From: an uncultured Prevotellaceae bacterium
GTDB taxonomy: Bacteria; Bacteroidota; Bacteroidia; Bacteroidales; Bacteroidaceae
NCBI GenBank assembly: GCA_900318555.1
Contig: ONKX01000010.1
Span: 1 to 63,592 of the forward strand
Reading direction: 5' to 3'
Length of the DNA stretch: 63,592 bases
In this document: positions 18,825-27,578 of the stretch, piece after piece
Position numbering within the stretch: the stretch's first letter is position 1
Layout of the letters: each line of letters begins with the position of its first letter
The notes under the pieces: generated by a model
Told to the model about the DNA's origin: nothing
The model's input: only the letters and a program-made list of their open reading frames with translations
Database searches by the model: none
Made by a program: the position numbers and the translations under genes

Positions 18825-20096
18825 ATGCTATACTATATTTTCAGATTCTTAGAGCAGTATGACATCCCGGGTGCGCACCTTTGGTCGTATATCTCGTTTC
18901 GTTCGTTGTTGGCGCTCATCCTGTCGCTTGTTATCTCAGCGTGGTTTGGTGAGTATTTCATCAAATGGATGAAGCGTCGCAATATTTCGGAGACCGCCCG
19001 TGACCCGAGTATCGACCCGTTCGGTGTAGAGAAAAAAGGCGTTCCCACGATGGGCGGTATCATCATCATTGTCAGTATCCTGATTCCCGTACTGCTGTTG
19101 GGACGTATGCGTAACATCTATCTGTTGCTGATGATAGGCACTACCGTATGGCTGGGATTCCTTGGCTTTATGGATGACTACATCAAGATTTTCCGCAAGA
19201 ACAAGGAAGGTCTCAAAGGTCTCTATAAGATAGTAGGACAGGTGTCAATCGGTTTCATTGTCGGTCTGACACTCTGGCTCAGTCCTGACGCTGTAGTCCG
19301 TGAGAATGTGTCTGAGGTCAAGCAGAATCAAGAAATAGTGATAAAGCACAAGACAGAGGCCGTGAAGTCGCTGCAGACCACCATTCCTTTTATTAAGAAT
19401 CATAATCTGAACTACTCCAATATTATGTCGTTCTTGGGTGAGTATAAGGTAGCTGCAGGTTGGATTTTGTTTGTCATCATGACGATTATTGTTGTGACGG
19501 CTGTGTCGAACGGTGCCAACCTGAATGATGGTATGGATGGTATGTGTGCCGGAAATTCGGCCATTATCGGTGCGGCATTGTTGATATTCTCCTATATCTC
19601 GTCCCACATCATCTATGCCGCCTATTTCGATATTATGTATATCCCTGGTTCACAGGAACTGGTGGTGTTCCTTTCTGCCTTCATCGGTGCGATGGTGGGT
19701 TTCCTCTGGTATAATGCCTTCCCCGCCCAAATATTTATGGGCGATACGGGCTCATTGACCATCGGTGGTATTATCGGTGTCTGTGCTGTCATTATCCATA
19801 AGGAACTGATGCTCCCAATCCTATGTGGCATTTTCTTTATCGAAAGTCTGAGCGTCATTATCCAGACTCAGTGGTTTAAACTGCAGAAGCGTAAGGGAAA
19901 GCGTGTGAGAGTATTCCGTGCTACCCCAATCCACGATACCTTCCGTAAACTTGACTCCCAGTTGGACCAGACCAGTACGTATATTTTGAAGAGCTGGCCT
20001 CACCGTCCGTTCCATGAGTCGAAGATTACCATTCGTTTCTGGATTACCACAATTATATTAGCAGCATTAACGATTATTACTTTGAAGATTAGATAA
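18825..20096 (+). CDS. mraY: Phospho-N-acetylmuramoyl-pentapeptide-transferase MraY
   Basis: Polytopic inner-membrane enzyme (423 residues, ten expected helices) that transfers phospho-MurNAc-pentapeptide to undecaprenyl phosphate, forming lipid I. Diagnostic segments are KKGVPTMGGIIIIVS, LGFLGFMDDYIKIF (the DD motif), NDGMDGMCAGNSAIIG (the DGxDG-like loop), QIFMGDTGSLTIGG and the C-terminal HDTFRK-type histidine segment. The loop after the fourth helix is enlarged (about residues 150-200), which explains the length above the roughly 360 residues of E. coli MraY and is usual in Bacteroidota. murD starts three bases after the stop. Confidence 0.96.
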   Translation: MLYYIFRFLEQYDIPGAHLWSYISFRSLLALILSLVISAWFGEYFIKWMKRRNISETARDPSIDPFGVEKKGVPTMGGIIIIVSILIPVLLLGRMRNIYLLLMIGTTVWLGFLGFMDDYIKIFRKNKEGLKGLYKIVGQVSIGFIVGLTLWLSPDAVVRENVSEVKQNQEIVIKHKTEAVKSLQTTIPFIKNHNLNYSNIMSFLGEYKVAAGWILFVIMTIIVVTAVSNGANLNDGMDGMCAGNSAIIGAALLIFSYISSHIIYAAYFDIMYIPGSQELVVFLSAFIGAMVGFLWYNAFPAQIFMGDTGSLTIGGIIGVCAVIIHKELMLPILCGIFFIESLSVIIQTQWFKLQKRKGKRVRVFRATPIHDTFRKLDSQLDQTSTYILKSWPHRPFHESKITIRFWITTIILAALTIITLKIR

Positions 20097-20098
20097 AG

Positions 20099-21430
20099 AT
20101 GAGTAAGATAGTCATATTAGGAGCCGGAGAGAGCGGAGCAGGAGCTGCCGTTTTGGCCAAGAAGCAAGGTTTCGACGTGTTTGTCAGTGACATGTCGAAG
20201 ATCAATGATAAGTATAAGAAGTTGATGGATGACCACCAGATCTGTTGGGAAGAAGGTCACCATACGGAGGAAAAGATTTTGGATGCCGACGAGATCATCA
20301 AGAGTCCGGGTATTCCCGATACGGCCCCGATGATTGTAAAGATCAAGGAGAAAGGCATTCATATCATCAGTGAGATAGAGTTTGCCGGTCGCTATACCCA
20401 TTCGAAGATGATCTGTATTACAGGTTCGAATGGTAAGACAACGACGACGAGCCTTATCTACCATATCTTCAAGGAAGCAGGCTATGATGTCGGTCTGGCT
20501 GGTAATATCGGTAACTCATTGGCCCTGCAGGTTGCTGAGGATCCGCATGAATATTACATCATTGAGTTGTCCTCTTTCCAACTCGATAATATGTACGATT
20601 TCCGTGCCAACGTTGCCATTCTGCTCAATATCACGCCTGACCATCTGGACCGCTATGATTTCAAGATGCAGAACTATGTGGACGCTAAGATGCGTATCAT
20701 CCAGAATCAGACACCACAGGATGCCTTCATCTACTGGAATGATGACCCTATCATCAAGAGGGAATTGGAGAAGTATGACATCAAGGCCATCCAGTACCCC
20801 TTCTCCGAGCTGAAGGAGAACGGCAGTATCGGTTATATCGAGGAAGGGCAGTATAAGATTGAGAAACCCGAGCCGTTTAATATGGAACAGGAATCGCTGA
20901 GCCTGACAGGTAAGCATAATATCTACAACTCGCTGGCTGCAGGTATTGCCTCAGATGTTGCAGGTATCAAGAAAGAGGATATTCGTAAGTCGTTGAGTGA
21001 TTTCCCCGGTGTGGAGCATCGCTTGGAGAAGGTGTGCACTGTTCGCGGCGTCCAGTATATCAACGATTCGAAGGCTACCAATGTCGACGCTTGCTGGTAT
21101 GCGCTGGAGTCGATGAAGACCAAGACTATCCTTATCATTGGCGGTAAGGATAAGGGCAATGATTACGAGCCTATCAAACCATTGGTGAAGGAGAAATGTG
21201 CCGGACTGGTTTATCTGGGTGCTGATAATCAGAAGCTGCATGATAACTTCGACTCACTGGGTATTCCCGTTCGTGACACCCACTCCATGAAAGACTGTGT
21301 GGCAGCCTGCTACGAGATGGCCGAGCCTGGCATGACGGTGTTGCTGTCACCCTGTTGCGCGTCGTTCGACCTCTTCAAGAATATGGAAGACCGTGGTGAA
21401 CAGTTTAAGGAGTTAGCAAGAAGTCTCTAG
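20099..21430 (+). CDS. murD: UDP-N-acetylmuramoylalanine--D-glutamate ligase MurD
   Basis: Cytosolic Mur ligase, 443 residues, adding D-glutamate to UDP-MurNAc-L-Ala. An N-terminal Rossmann-like UDP-binding motif (VILGAGESGAGAAVLAKK) is followed by the ATP loop ICITGSNGKTTTTSLIYH, the NITPDHLDRYD block, LTGKHNIYNSLAA, VEHRLEKV and NDSKATNVDACWYAL. All are the usual MurD motifs. The short gap before this gene suggests coupled translation with mraY. Its stop TAG is the TAG of the first CTAG unit in the repeat that joins it to ftsW. Confidence 0.96.
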   Translation: MSKIVILGAGESGAGAAVLAKKQGFDVFVSDMSKINDKYKKLMDDHQICWEEGHHTEEKILDADEIIKSPGIPDTAPMIVKIKEKGIHIISEIEFAGRYTHSKMICITGSNGKTTTTSLIYHIFKEAGYDVGLAGNIGNSLALQVAEDPHEYYIIELSSFQLDNMYDFRANVAILLNITPDHLDRYDFKMQNYVDAKMRIIQNQTPQDAFIYWNDDPIIKRELEKYDIKAIQYPFSELKENGSIGYIEEGQYKIEKPEPFNMEQESLSLTGKHNIYNSLAAGIASDVAGIKKEDIRKSLSDFPGVEHRLEKVCTVRGVQYINDSKATNVDACWYALESMKTKTILIIGGKDKGNDYEPIKPLVKEKCAGLVYLGADNQKLHDNFDSLGIPVRDTHSMKDCVAACYEMAEPGMTVLLSPCCASFDLFKNMEDRGEQFKELARSL

Positions 21431-21463
21431 ACAATCTAGAATCTCTAGAAATACTAGAATAAT
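21427..21463 (+). repeat. Intercistronic array of four CTAG 9-bp units between murD and ftsW
   Basis: CTAG at 21427, 21436, 21445 and 21454, exact 9-bp period. TAG at 21428 is the murD stop, and the next three TAGs are in the same frame, giving four consecutive in-frame stops. The ftsW ATG (21464) follows at once. Same unit and layout as at 12217-12252 on the other strand. Confidence 0.9.
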
Positions 21464-22723
21464 ATGAACAATCGAATAGGTAATCTCTTCAAAGGCGACA
21501 AGGTCATCTGGATGGTGTTCTTCTTCCTCTGTATGATCAGTGTTGTGGAAGTCTTCTCGGCTTCCAGCGGACTGACGTATAAGAGTCAGAACTACGTAGG
21601 ACCTATAGCCTATCATGCCTTCACTATTATGGCAGGTGTCGTAGTTGCTATCCTCACGCTGAATATTCCGTGTCGGTATTTCAAGTTGATGACACCCTTC
21701 CTGATGCTGATATCAGTGATTACCCTGCTCTGGGTTTTGCTGGCAGGAACGAAGGTCGGTGATGCCGGACGTTGGATTAACCTGTTTGGTTTCACGTTCC
21801 AGCCTTCAGAGATTGCCAAAGGAACGATTGTATTGGCTGTAGCGCAGATCCTTGCCGCCATGCAACGTGAGAACGGGGCAGATAAAAAAGCCTTTAAATG
21901 GATTCTTTCGATTACCCTTCCAGCCTGTTTACTGATAGGCCTGGAGAACCTCTCTACGGCAGCGATGCTCTTTGCAGTGGTTTTTCTGATGATGTTCATC
22001 GGTCTGGTTTCTTTGAAGCAGTTGGGTAAACTGGCGGGTGTCATCATAATTTTTGTCGTTGTGGCCGTTTCGATGGTCATGCTGGTCGGTCACGATATCA
22101 GTGATGAAGAAAAGACGCTGACCAAGACGGAGCAGGTTGATCAAGCCAATCAGCCCAAGAAAGAAAAGAACTTCGTGGAAAAAATGTTCCACCGTGCAGA
22201 CACGTGGAAGAGTCGTATCATGAAGTTTGGTAAACCCAAACCGACCCCTCAGGAGTACGACCTTGACAAAGATGCCCAGGTAGCTCATGCCAATATTGCC
22301 ATTGTGTCGAGCGGTATTATCGGGAAGGGACCCGGTAAGAGTACGGAGCGTGACTTCTTGTCGCAAGCCTTCTCGGACTTCATCTATGCCATCGTCATCG
22401 AGGAATTGGGAATCGTGGGTGCTTTCGCGGTTATGTTCCTCTATATTGTCCTGCTTTACCGTTGTGCCCGTATTGCCAGCCGCTGTGAGAATAATTTCCC
22501 GGCATTTCTGGCGATGGGGCTCGGACTGTTGTTAGTCATACAGGCCACTTTCAACATGATGGTAGCCGTCGGATTGGCCCCTGTCACGGGACAGCCGTTG
22601 CCACTCATATCCAAAGGTGGTACGTCGACAATCATCAACTGTGCCTATATTGGAGCCATTTTGAGTGTCAGTAGGTCAGCAAAAATGAAGAAAGTGAAAG
22701 AAAATGAGCCAAATAGGGCTTGA
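21464..22723 (+). CDS. ftsW: Peptidoglycan glycosyltransferase / cell division protein FtsW
   Basis: Polytopic SEDS-family enzyme, 419 residues, polymerising lipid II at the septum with FtsI. Seen: KGDKVIWMVFFFLCMISVVE in the first helix, TKVGDAGRWINLFGFTFQPS with the conserved QPSE continuation, and the C-terminal VAVGLAPVTGQPLPLISKGG with the invariant PLPLIS run. Between about residues 205 and 265 there is a long charged insertion (KTEQVDQANQPKKEKNF and onward) in the large periplasmic loop, longer than in proteobacterial FtsW. A promoter-like site for murG begins 17 bp after its stop. Confidence 0.95.
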   Translation: MNNRIGNLFKGDKVIWMVFFFLCMISVVEVFSASSGLTYKSQNYVGPIAYHAFTIMAGVVVAILTLNIPCRYFKLMTPFLMLISVITLLWVLLAGTKVGDAGRWINLFGFTFQPSEIAKGTIVLAVAQILAAMQRENGADKKAFKWILSITLPACLLIGLENLSTAAMLFAVVFLMMFIGLVSLKQLGKLAGVIIIFVVVAVSMVMLVGHDISDEEKTLTKTEQVDQANQPKKEKNFVEKMFHRADTWKSRIMKFGKPKPTPQEYDLDKDAQVAHANIAIVSSGIIGKGPGKSTERDFLSQAFSDFIYAIVIEELGIVGAFAVMFLYIVLLYRCARIASRCENNFPAFLAMGLGLLLVIQATFNMMVAVGLAPVTGQPLPLISKGGTSTIINCAYIGAILSVSRSAKMKKVKENEPNRA

Positions 22724-22739
22724 ATTGATAGAAAATTTG

Positions 22740-22747
22740 TACTTTTG
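22740..22747 (+). promoter_or_regulatory. Internal -7 element upstream of murG
   Basis: TACTTTTG matches TAnnTTTG, 24 bp before the murG ATG in the 48-bp ftsW-murG gap. A TTG about 17 bp upstream could serve as -33. This would let murG to ftsZ be transcribed independently of the mraZ promoter. Confidence 0.5.
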
Positions 22748-22771
22748 TAGCGTATTAGAGATAGAACACTT

Positions 22772-23881
22772 ATGAATGACGAATTAAGAGTGATAATCAG
22801 CGGTGGTGGTACGGGTGGACATATCTTCCCGGCTGTATCTATTGCCAATGCCATCAAGACGATGCATCCTGAAGCCCAGATACTGTTTGTGGGTGCTTTA
22901 GGACGCATGGAAATGCAACGTGTGCCTGCTGCCGGCTACGAGATAAAAGGTTTGCCTATCCAGGGTTTCGACCGTAAGAACCTGCTGAAAAATGTCAAGG
23001 TGCTCTATAAGATTTGGAAGAGTCAGCGTATGGCCAAGCAAATCATCAAGGAGTTTCGTCCTCAGGTGGCTGTTGGTGTGGGCGGCTATGCCAGTGGTCC
23101 GACGCTGAACAAGGCGGCAGCCATGGGTATTCCCTGCCTGATTCAGGAGCAGAACTCCTATGCCGGTGTTACCAACAAACTGCTTGCCAAGAAGGCGGCA
23201 AAGATTTGTGTGGCCTATGAAGGTATGGAGCGTTTCTTCCCTGCAGAGAAGATCATGTTGACGGGTAATCCCGTGCGTCAGCAACTGTTGGAGAATACGC
23301 AGAGCAGAGCCGTGGCTCTTCGTTCCTTTGATCTTGATACGTCGAAGAAGACAGTGCTCATCGTAGGTGGAAGTCTAGGTGCCCGTACCGTTAACGAGAG
23401 TGTGCTGAAACACCTTGACGTCATTCGTCAGAGTGGTGTACAGTTTATCTGGCAGACAGGTAAGTATTATTATGAGCAGATAAAAGAACAGCTAGCTAAG
23501 GAAGAAAAGTTGGAGAATCTGGTCGTGACAGACTTTATCAGTGATATGGGTGCCGCCTATAAAGCTGCAGATTTGGTTGTCAGCCGTGCGGGTGCTGGTT
23601 CTATCAGTGAATTCTGTCTGCTCGGCAAGCCTGTCATCCTTGTTCCTTCGCCCAATGTGGCAGAGGATCACCAGACGAAGAATGCACTGGCATTGGTCAA
23701 CAAAGATGCTGCACTCTACGTCAAGGATGCTGAAGCTCCGGCATTATTGATGCCGTTGGCTATCGATACGGTGAAAGACGATGCGAAGTTGCAGGCTCTC
23801 AGTGAGAATATCTTGAAGATGGCACTGCCTGATTCGGCTGAAATCATTGCCAAGGAGGTGGTATCACTTGCAAAAAGGTAA
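22772..23881 (+). CDS. murG: UDP-N-acetylglucosamine--undecaprenyl-pyrophosphoryl-MurNAc-pentapeptide transferase MurG
   Basis: Peripheral inner-membrane GT28 glycosyltransferase, 369 residues, converting lipid I to lipid II. The N-terminal loop is ISGGGTGGHIFPAVSIANA (residues 9-27). It continues with VGVGGYASGPTLNKAAAMG, PCLIQEQNSYAGVTN, LTGNPVRQQL, VGGSLGARTVNES and the UDP-GlcNAc-binding VSRAGAGSISEFCLLGKP (about residues 270-287). Length and motif order are those of the family. Its last codons AAA AGG TAA are the first unit of the repeat that separates it from murC. Confidence 0.96.
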   Translation: MNDELRVIISGGGTGGHIFPAVSIANAIKTMHPEAQILFVGALGRMEMQRVPAAGYEIKGLPIQGFDRKNLLKNVKVLYKIWKSQRMAKQIIKEFRPQVAVGVGGYASGPTLNKAAAMGIPCLIQEQNSYAGVTNKLLAKKAAKICVAYEGMERFFPAEKIMLTGNPVRQQLLENTQSRAVALRSFDLDTSKKTVLIVGGSLGARTVNESVLKHLDVIRQSGVQFIWQTGKYYYEQIKEQLAKEEKLENLVVTDFISDMGAAYKAADLVVSRAGAGSISEFCLLGKPVILVPSPNVAEDHQTKNALALVNKDAALYVKDAEAPALLMPLAIDTVKDDAKLQALSENILKMALPDSAEIIAKEVVSLAKR

Positions 23882-23904
23882 AAAGTAAAAAGGTAAAAAA
23901 GTAA
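23872..23904 (+). repeat. Intercistronic AAAAGGTA-type repeat between murG and murC
   Basis: Units aaaaaggta, aaaagta, aaaaggta and aaaaagta run from 23872 to 23903. The first contains the murG stop TAA (23879-23881), and further TAAs lie at 23886, 23894 (in frame) and 23902. The murC ATG begins at 23905. Confidence 0.7.
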
Positions 23905-25281
23905 ATGGAAATAAAAGATATTAAGGCAGTATATTTCATTGGAGCAGGCGGTATTGGCATGAGTGCCATTGCGCGCTACTTTATCCATTGTGGCGTAGTG
24001 GTAGGCGGTTATGACAAGACGCCAAGCGCCCTGACACGTCAGTTGGAGAAGGAAGGTGCACTGATTCATTATGAAGAAAATGTGGAGGATATTCCCCATG
24101 CCTGTCGCAGACCGGAGTCCAGTCTAATTATCTATACTCCAGCCATTCCTGAAAGCCATCAGGAATTGAAATATTTCCGCGAGCATGGTTTTGAGATTCA
24201 GAAGCGTGCTCAGGTGTTAGGTACCTTGACCCGTAAGCATAAGGGATTATGTGTGGCAGGCACTCATGGTAAGACGACTACGTCGACGATGTGTGCACAT
24301 ATCATGCACCAGAGTCATCTGGACTGTAACGCTTTCCTCGGGGGTATCTCCAAGAATTATGGCACGAACTACATCCTTTCCAACTCAGATTATGTTGTGA
24401 TAGAAGCTGACGAGTTCGATCGCTCGTTCCATTGGCTGTCGCCCTATATGACGGTGATAACATCGACAGATCCAGACCATTTGGACATCTATGGTACTAA
24501 GGAGGCTTATCTGGACAGTTTCCGTCATTATACGGAATTGATTCAGCCTCAGGGTGCACTGATTATCCACCGTGGTTTGGAGATGCAGGAGAATCTGCCT
24601 TCAGGCGTACACCGCTATGACTACGCTCTGAATGAGGGTGATTTCCATGCGGAGAACATTCGTATTGCCAATGGTGAAATCACTTTTGACTTCATCTCGC
24701 CTTTTGAGTCGATTAAGAACATTCAGTTAGGTCAGCCTGTTCCCATCAACATTGAGAACGGCATTGCGGCAATGGCAATGGCTCAGCTTGCCGGTTGTAC
24801 GGCAGAGGAGTTACGTATCGGTATGAAGACCTATGCCGGTGTTGAGCGTCGTTTCGATTTCAAGATCAAGAACGACCGCCACGTCTTCCTTTCAGACTAT
24901 GCTCACCATCCGAAGGAAATCTATCAGAGTGCGCGCAGTATCCGTGAATTGTATCAAAATCGTAAGATTACGGCTATTTTCCAGCCTCACCTCTATACTC
25001 GTACCCGTGATTTCTATAAAGATTTTGCGGATGCGCTGAGTCTGTTAGATGAGGTTATTCTCACGGAGATCTATCCGGCCCGCGAACTCCCTATTGAGGG
25101 TGTCACCTCGCAGTTAATCTATGACAACCTGCGTCCTGGCATTGAGAAGCAAATTATTCAGAAAGATCAGGTGTTGCCGCTCGTCAAGTCCCGTGACTTC
25201 GATGTCCTTATCGTACTGGGAGCCGGTGACCTTGACAATATGGTTCCTGATATCACCAGGATTCTGAACAATAAGAAATAA
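23905..25281 (+). CDS. murC: UDP-N-acetylmuramate--L-alanine ligase MurC
   Basis: Cytosolic Mur ligase, 458 residues, adding the first amino acid, L-alanine, to UDP-MurNAc. The N-terminal domain carries VYFIGAGGIGMSAIARYF (residues 9-26). The ATP loop is VAGTHGKTTTSTMCAH (about 116-131), followed by EADEFDRSFHWLSP, STDPDHLDIYGT, GVERRFDFK, DYAHHPKEI and FQPHLYTRTRDFYKDFADAL. All are characteristic of MurC rather than Mpl. It is separated from ftsQ by 10 bp. Confidence 0.96.
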   Translation: MEIKDIKAVYFIGAGGIGMSAIARYFIHCGVVVGGYDKTPSALTRQLEKEGALIHYEENVEDIPHACRRPESSLIIYTPAIPESHQELKYFREHGFEIQKRAQVLGTLTRKHKGLCVAGTHGKTTTSTMCAHIMHQSHLDCNAFLGGISKNYGTNYILSNSDYVVIEADEFDRSFHWLSPYMTVITSTDPDHLDIYGTKEAYLDSFRHYTELIQPQGALIIHRGLEMQENLPSGVHRYDYALNEGDFHAENIRIANGEITFDFISPFESIKNIQLGQPVPINIENGIAAMAMAQLAGCTAEELRIGMKTYAGVERRFDFKIKNDRHVFLSDYAHHPKEIYQSARSIRELYQNRKITAIFQPHLYTRTRDFYKDFADALSLLDEVILTEIYPARELPIEGVTSQLIYDNLRPGIEKQIIQKDQVLPLVKSRDFDVLIVLGAGDLDNMVPDITRILNNKK

Positions 25282-25291
25282 ACAATAATAT

Positions 25292-26041
25292 ATGAGCATC
25301 AACTGGAAGAAATCATTCATCATCTTGATAGATATGGCCCTGGCAGTCTATCTGGTTCTCGCCATCACGGCTTTCAACCGTCCTGACGAGCTTTCCGATG
25401 TGTGTGCCGAGGTAAAAATCGACATTGAGGAAGGAGTGGTGAAAGGATTTTTGACTCCAGACGAGATCAAGCATGAATTGCAGCACGCACGTCTTTATCC
25501 GTTGGGTGACCCGATGAGTCAGGTGTCGGCCCGACGTGTTGAGGAGTCGCTGCTTAAAAATCCCTTTGTAGAAAGTGCCCAGTGTTACAAGACGCAGTCT
25601 GGACGTGTATTTATTCATTTGAAGCAGCGTCTTCCTGTGGCTCGTGTCAAGGCTGACAATGGTGAAGACTATTATGTCGACACGCATGGTAATATCATGC
25701 CAAATACCCAGTTTACCAGTGATTTAGTCATTGTGACAGGCCAAGTAACCAAGAAGTATGCCAAGAAGGTGTTGGCTAATGTTGGCAACTATCTTATTCA
25801 AAACAAGATGTGGCGTGCGCAGGCTGAGCAGCTCAACGTGTTGGCTGATGGTTCTATTGAAATGATTCCCCGTGTTGGAGAACATATCATTTATCTGGGT
25901 CAGCCTATTGATATTGCCAGAAAACTGGACCGTTTGGAGAAGTTTTATAAGTATGGGCTAAGCAAAGCTGGCTGGAACAAGTATTCGTATATCAGTCTGG
26001 AATTTGACAATCAGATTATTTGTAAAAAGAGAAGAAGTTAA
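25292..26041 (+). CDS. ftsQ: Cell division protein FtsQ
   Basis: Bitopic protein of 249 residues with a short cytosolic start, one transmembrane helix (about residues 8-26, FIILIDMALAVYLVLAITAF) and a periplasmic POTRA-like domain. The POTRA-like region includes RRVEESLLKNPFVESAQCYK and LKQRLPVARVKADNGEDYYV, followed by the beta domain. In the divisome FtsQ links FtsL/FtsB to upstream components. Identification rests on topology, the FVESA..LKQRLPVA pattern and position between murC and ftsA. The basic tail KKRRS and the stop codon fall inside the GAAGTTAAA repeat before ftsA. Confidence 0.92.
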   Translation: MSINWKKSFIILIDMALAVYLVLAITAFNRPDELSDVCAEVKIDIEEGVVKGFLTPDEIKHELQHARLYPLGDPMSQVSARRVEESLLKNPFVESAQCYKTQSGRVFIHLKQRLPVARVKADNGEDYYVDTHGNIMPNTQFTSDLVIVTGQVTKKYAKKVLANVGNYLIQNKMWRAQAEQLNVLADGSIEMIPRVGEHIIYLGQPIDIARKLDRLEKFYKYGLSKAGWNKYSYISLEFDNQIICKKRRS

Positions 26042-26069
26042 AGAAGTAAGAGAAGTTTAAGAAGTTAAG
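26034..26069 (+). repeat. Intercistronic 9-bp GAAGTTAAA-type repeat between ftsQ and ftsA
   Basis: Four exact 9-bp units run 26034-26069 (gaagttaaa, gaagtaaga, gaagtttaa, gaagttaag). The first includes the ftsQ stop TAA (26039-26041), and the last repeats TAA in the same frame at 26066. The ftsA ATG at 26073 follows after 3 bp. Confidence 0.8.
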
Positions 26070-26072
26070 TAT

Positions 26073-27530
26073 ATGGCAAAGGACTTTATCGTAGCTATTG
26101 AACTGGGATCATCCAAGATTACCGGTATTGCGGGAAAGAAAAACCTTGACGGCAGCATTCAGGTGCTGGCTTGTGTCAAGGAGAATTCCTCGTCGTGCAT
26201 CCGCAAAGGTGTGGTTTACAACATTGACAAGACAGCCCAGTGCCTGACCAACATCATTAACCGTCTGGAAAAACAGCTCAAGACGGGTATCACTCAGGTG
26301 TATGTTGGTGTGGGTGGACAGTCTATTCGCTCTATTCGCAATCTGATTGCTAAGGACCTGCCCAATGGCATGCAGGTCACGCAGGACATGGTGATTGAAC
26401 TGATGGATGAGAACCGTAACATGAAATATCCTGACCAGCAGATTATTGATGCTGCAGCTCAGGAGTATAAGGTGGACTCGCAGTTCCAGCTCGATCCTGT
26501 AGGTATTCAGTGTAATCGTATTGAGGGTAACTTCCTGAATATCTTGCAGCGCAAGTCTTTCTACGCCAACCTCAACAAATGTTTCGAGACCGCGGGCATT
26601 AATATTGCCGAGCTATATCTCGCTCCGTTGGCCTTGGCCGACAGTGTGCTCACCGAGGCTGAGCGCCGTTCGGGCTGTGCATTAGTCGACCTTGGTGCTG
26701 ACACGACGACGGTGAGTGTGTATTCGAAAAATATCCTACGTCATCTGGCCGTCATTCCTCTCGGTGCCAACAATATCACGAAGGATATTGCCTCGTTGCA
26801 GATGGAGGAGAGTGACGCTGAGAAGATGAAGCTCAAGTATGCTTCGGCCTTTACGGAAAATAACGACATCGACAACAATATGAAATATTCCATCGACCAG
26901 GATCGTCAGGTGGAAACGCGCAAGTTCATTGAGATTGTCGAGGGTCGTCTGGAGGAAATCATTGCCAACGTGTGGTGTCAGGTTCCCGAGGAGTTCTGCG
27001 ACAAGTTGCTGGGCGGTATTATTCTTACTGGTGGCGGCTCCAATCTGAGAGATATCGAGAAAGCCTTCCAGAACTATACGCATATTGACAAGATTCGCAT
27101 CGCCAAATTTGTGACGCAGACCATCACATCGACTATTGCAGAGATCAATGCTCATGATGCCATGATGAATACTGTGTTGGGACTGTTGGCTAAGGGCGAT
27201 ATCAACTGTGCTGGCAGTGAGCTGCCTTTGAGTAATGACCTCTTTGCCAGTCAACAGCGTACCGTTATAACACCTGAGACTCTCGAACAGCGTCGAGCCC
27301 GTCAGGCTTCGGAAACTCCTGCCGGTGTGATACGTACGGCTGAGGAGGTTCGTCGTGCTGAAGAAGAGGCTTTGCGCAAGAAGGAAGAAGAGGAGCGTCA
27401 GGCTCGAGAGAAGGCTGAGGAAGAAGCTCGTGAGGAAGAACGTATCCGCAAGGAGAACAGTTTCTGGAACAAGGGCTGGAAGAAACTCAAGAATCTTGGT
27501 GAGACCATTCTTGGTCCTGAAGAAGAATAA
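26073..27530 (+). CDS. ftsA: Cell division protein FtsA
   Basis: Actin-like ATPase, 485 residues, tethering FtsZ to the membrane. Seen: the phosphate-1 region VAIELGSSKITGIAG near the start, the 1C-domain segment YVGVGGQSIRSI, the phosphate-2 region ALVDLGADTTTVSVY, and the adenosine motif LTGGGSNLRDIEKAF. The last ~90 residues are a highly charged Glu/Arg/Lys coiled-coil linker ending in an aromatic amphipathic helix (SFWNKGWKKLKNLGETILG), the likely membrane-targeting tip. The linker is longer than in E. coli FtsA (420 residues). It is followed by a CCCTAA-rich spacer and ftsZ. Confidence 0.96.
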   Translation: MAKDFIVAIELGSSKITGIAGKKNLDGSIQVLACVKENSSSCIRKGVVYNIDKTAQCLTNIINRLEKQLKTGITQVYVGVGGQSIRSIRNLIAKDLPNGMQVTQDMVIELMDENRNMKYPDQQIIDAAAQEYKVDSQFQLDPVGIQCNRIEGNFLNILQRKSFYANLNKCFETAGINIAELYLAPLALADSVLTEAERRSGCALVDLGADTTTVSVYSKNILRHLAVIPLGANNITKDIASLQMEESDAEKMKLKYASAFTENNDIDNNMKYSIDQDRQVETRKFIEIVEGRLEEIIANVWCQVPEEFCDKLLGGIILTGGGSNLRDIEKAFQNYTHIDKIRIAKFVTQTITSTIAEINAHDAMMNTVLGLLAKGDINCAGSELPLSNDLFASQQRTVITPETLEQRRARQASETPAGVIRTAEEVRRAEEEALRKKEEEERQAREKAEEEAREEERIRKENSFWNKGWKKLKNLGETILGPEEE

Positions 27531-27568
27531 CCCCTAATTTCCCCTAACATCCTTATTAACCCTAAAAA
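27528..27568 (+). repeat. Imperfect CCCCTAA-type repeat between ftsA and ftsZ
   Basis: After the ftsA stop (27528-27530) come cccctaattt, cccctaacat, ccttattaa and ccctaaaaa, four imperfect 9-10 bp units. TAA lies at 27535, 27545, 27557 and 27563, covering the other two frames. This is weaker than the other joints but has the same layout. Confidence 0.5.
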
Positions 27569-27578
27569 GAATAGAATT

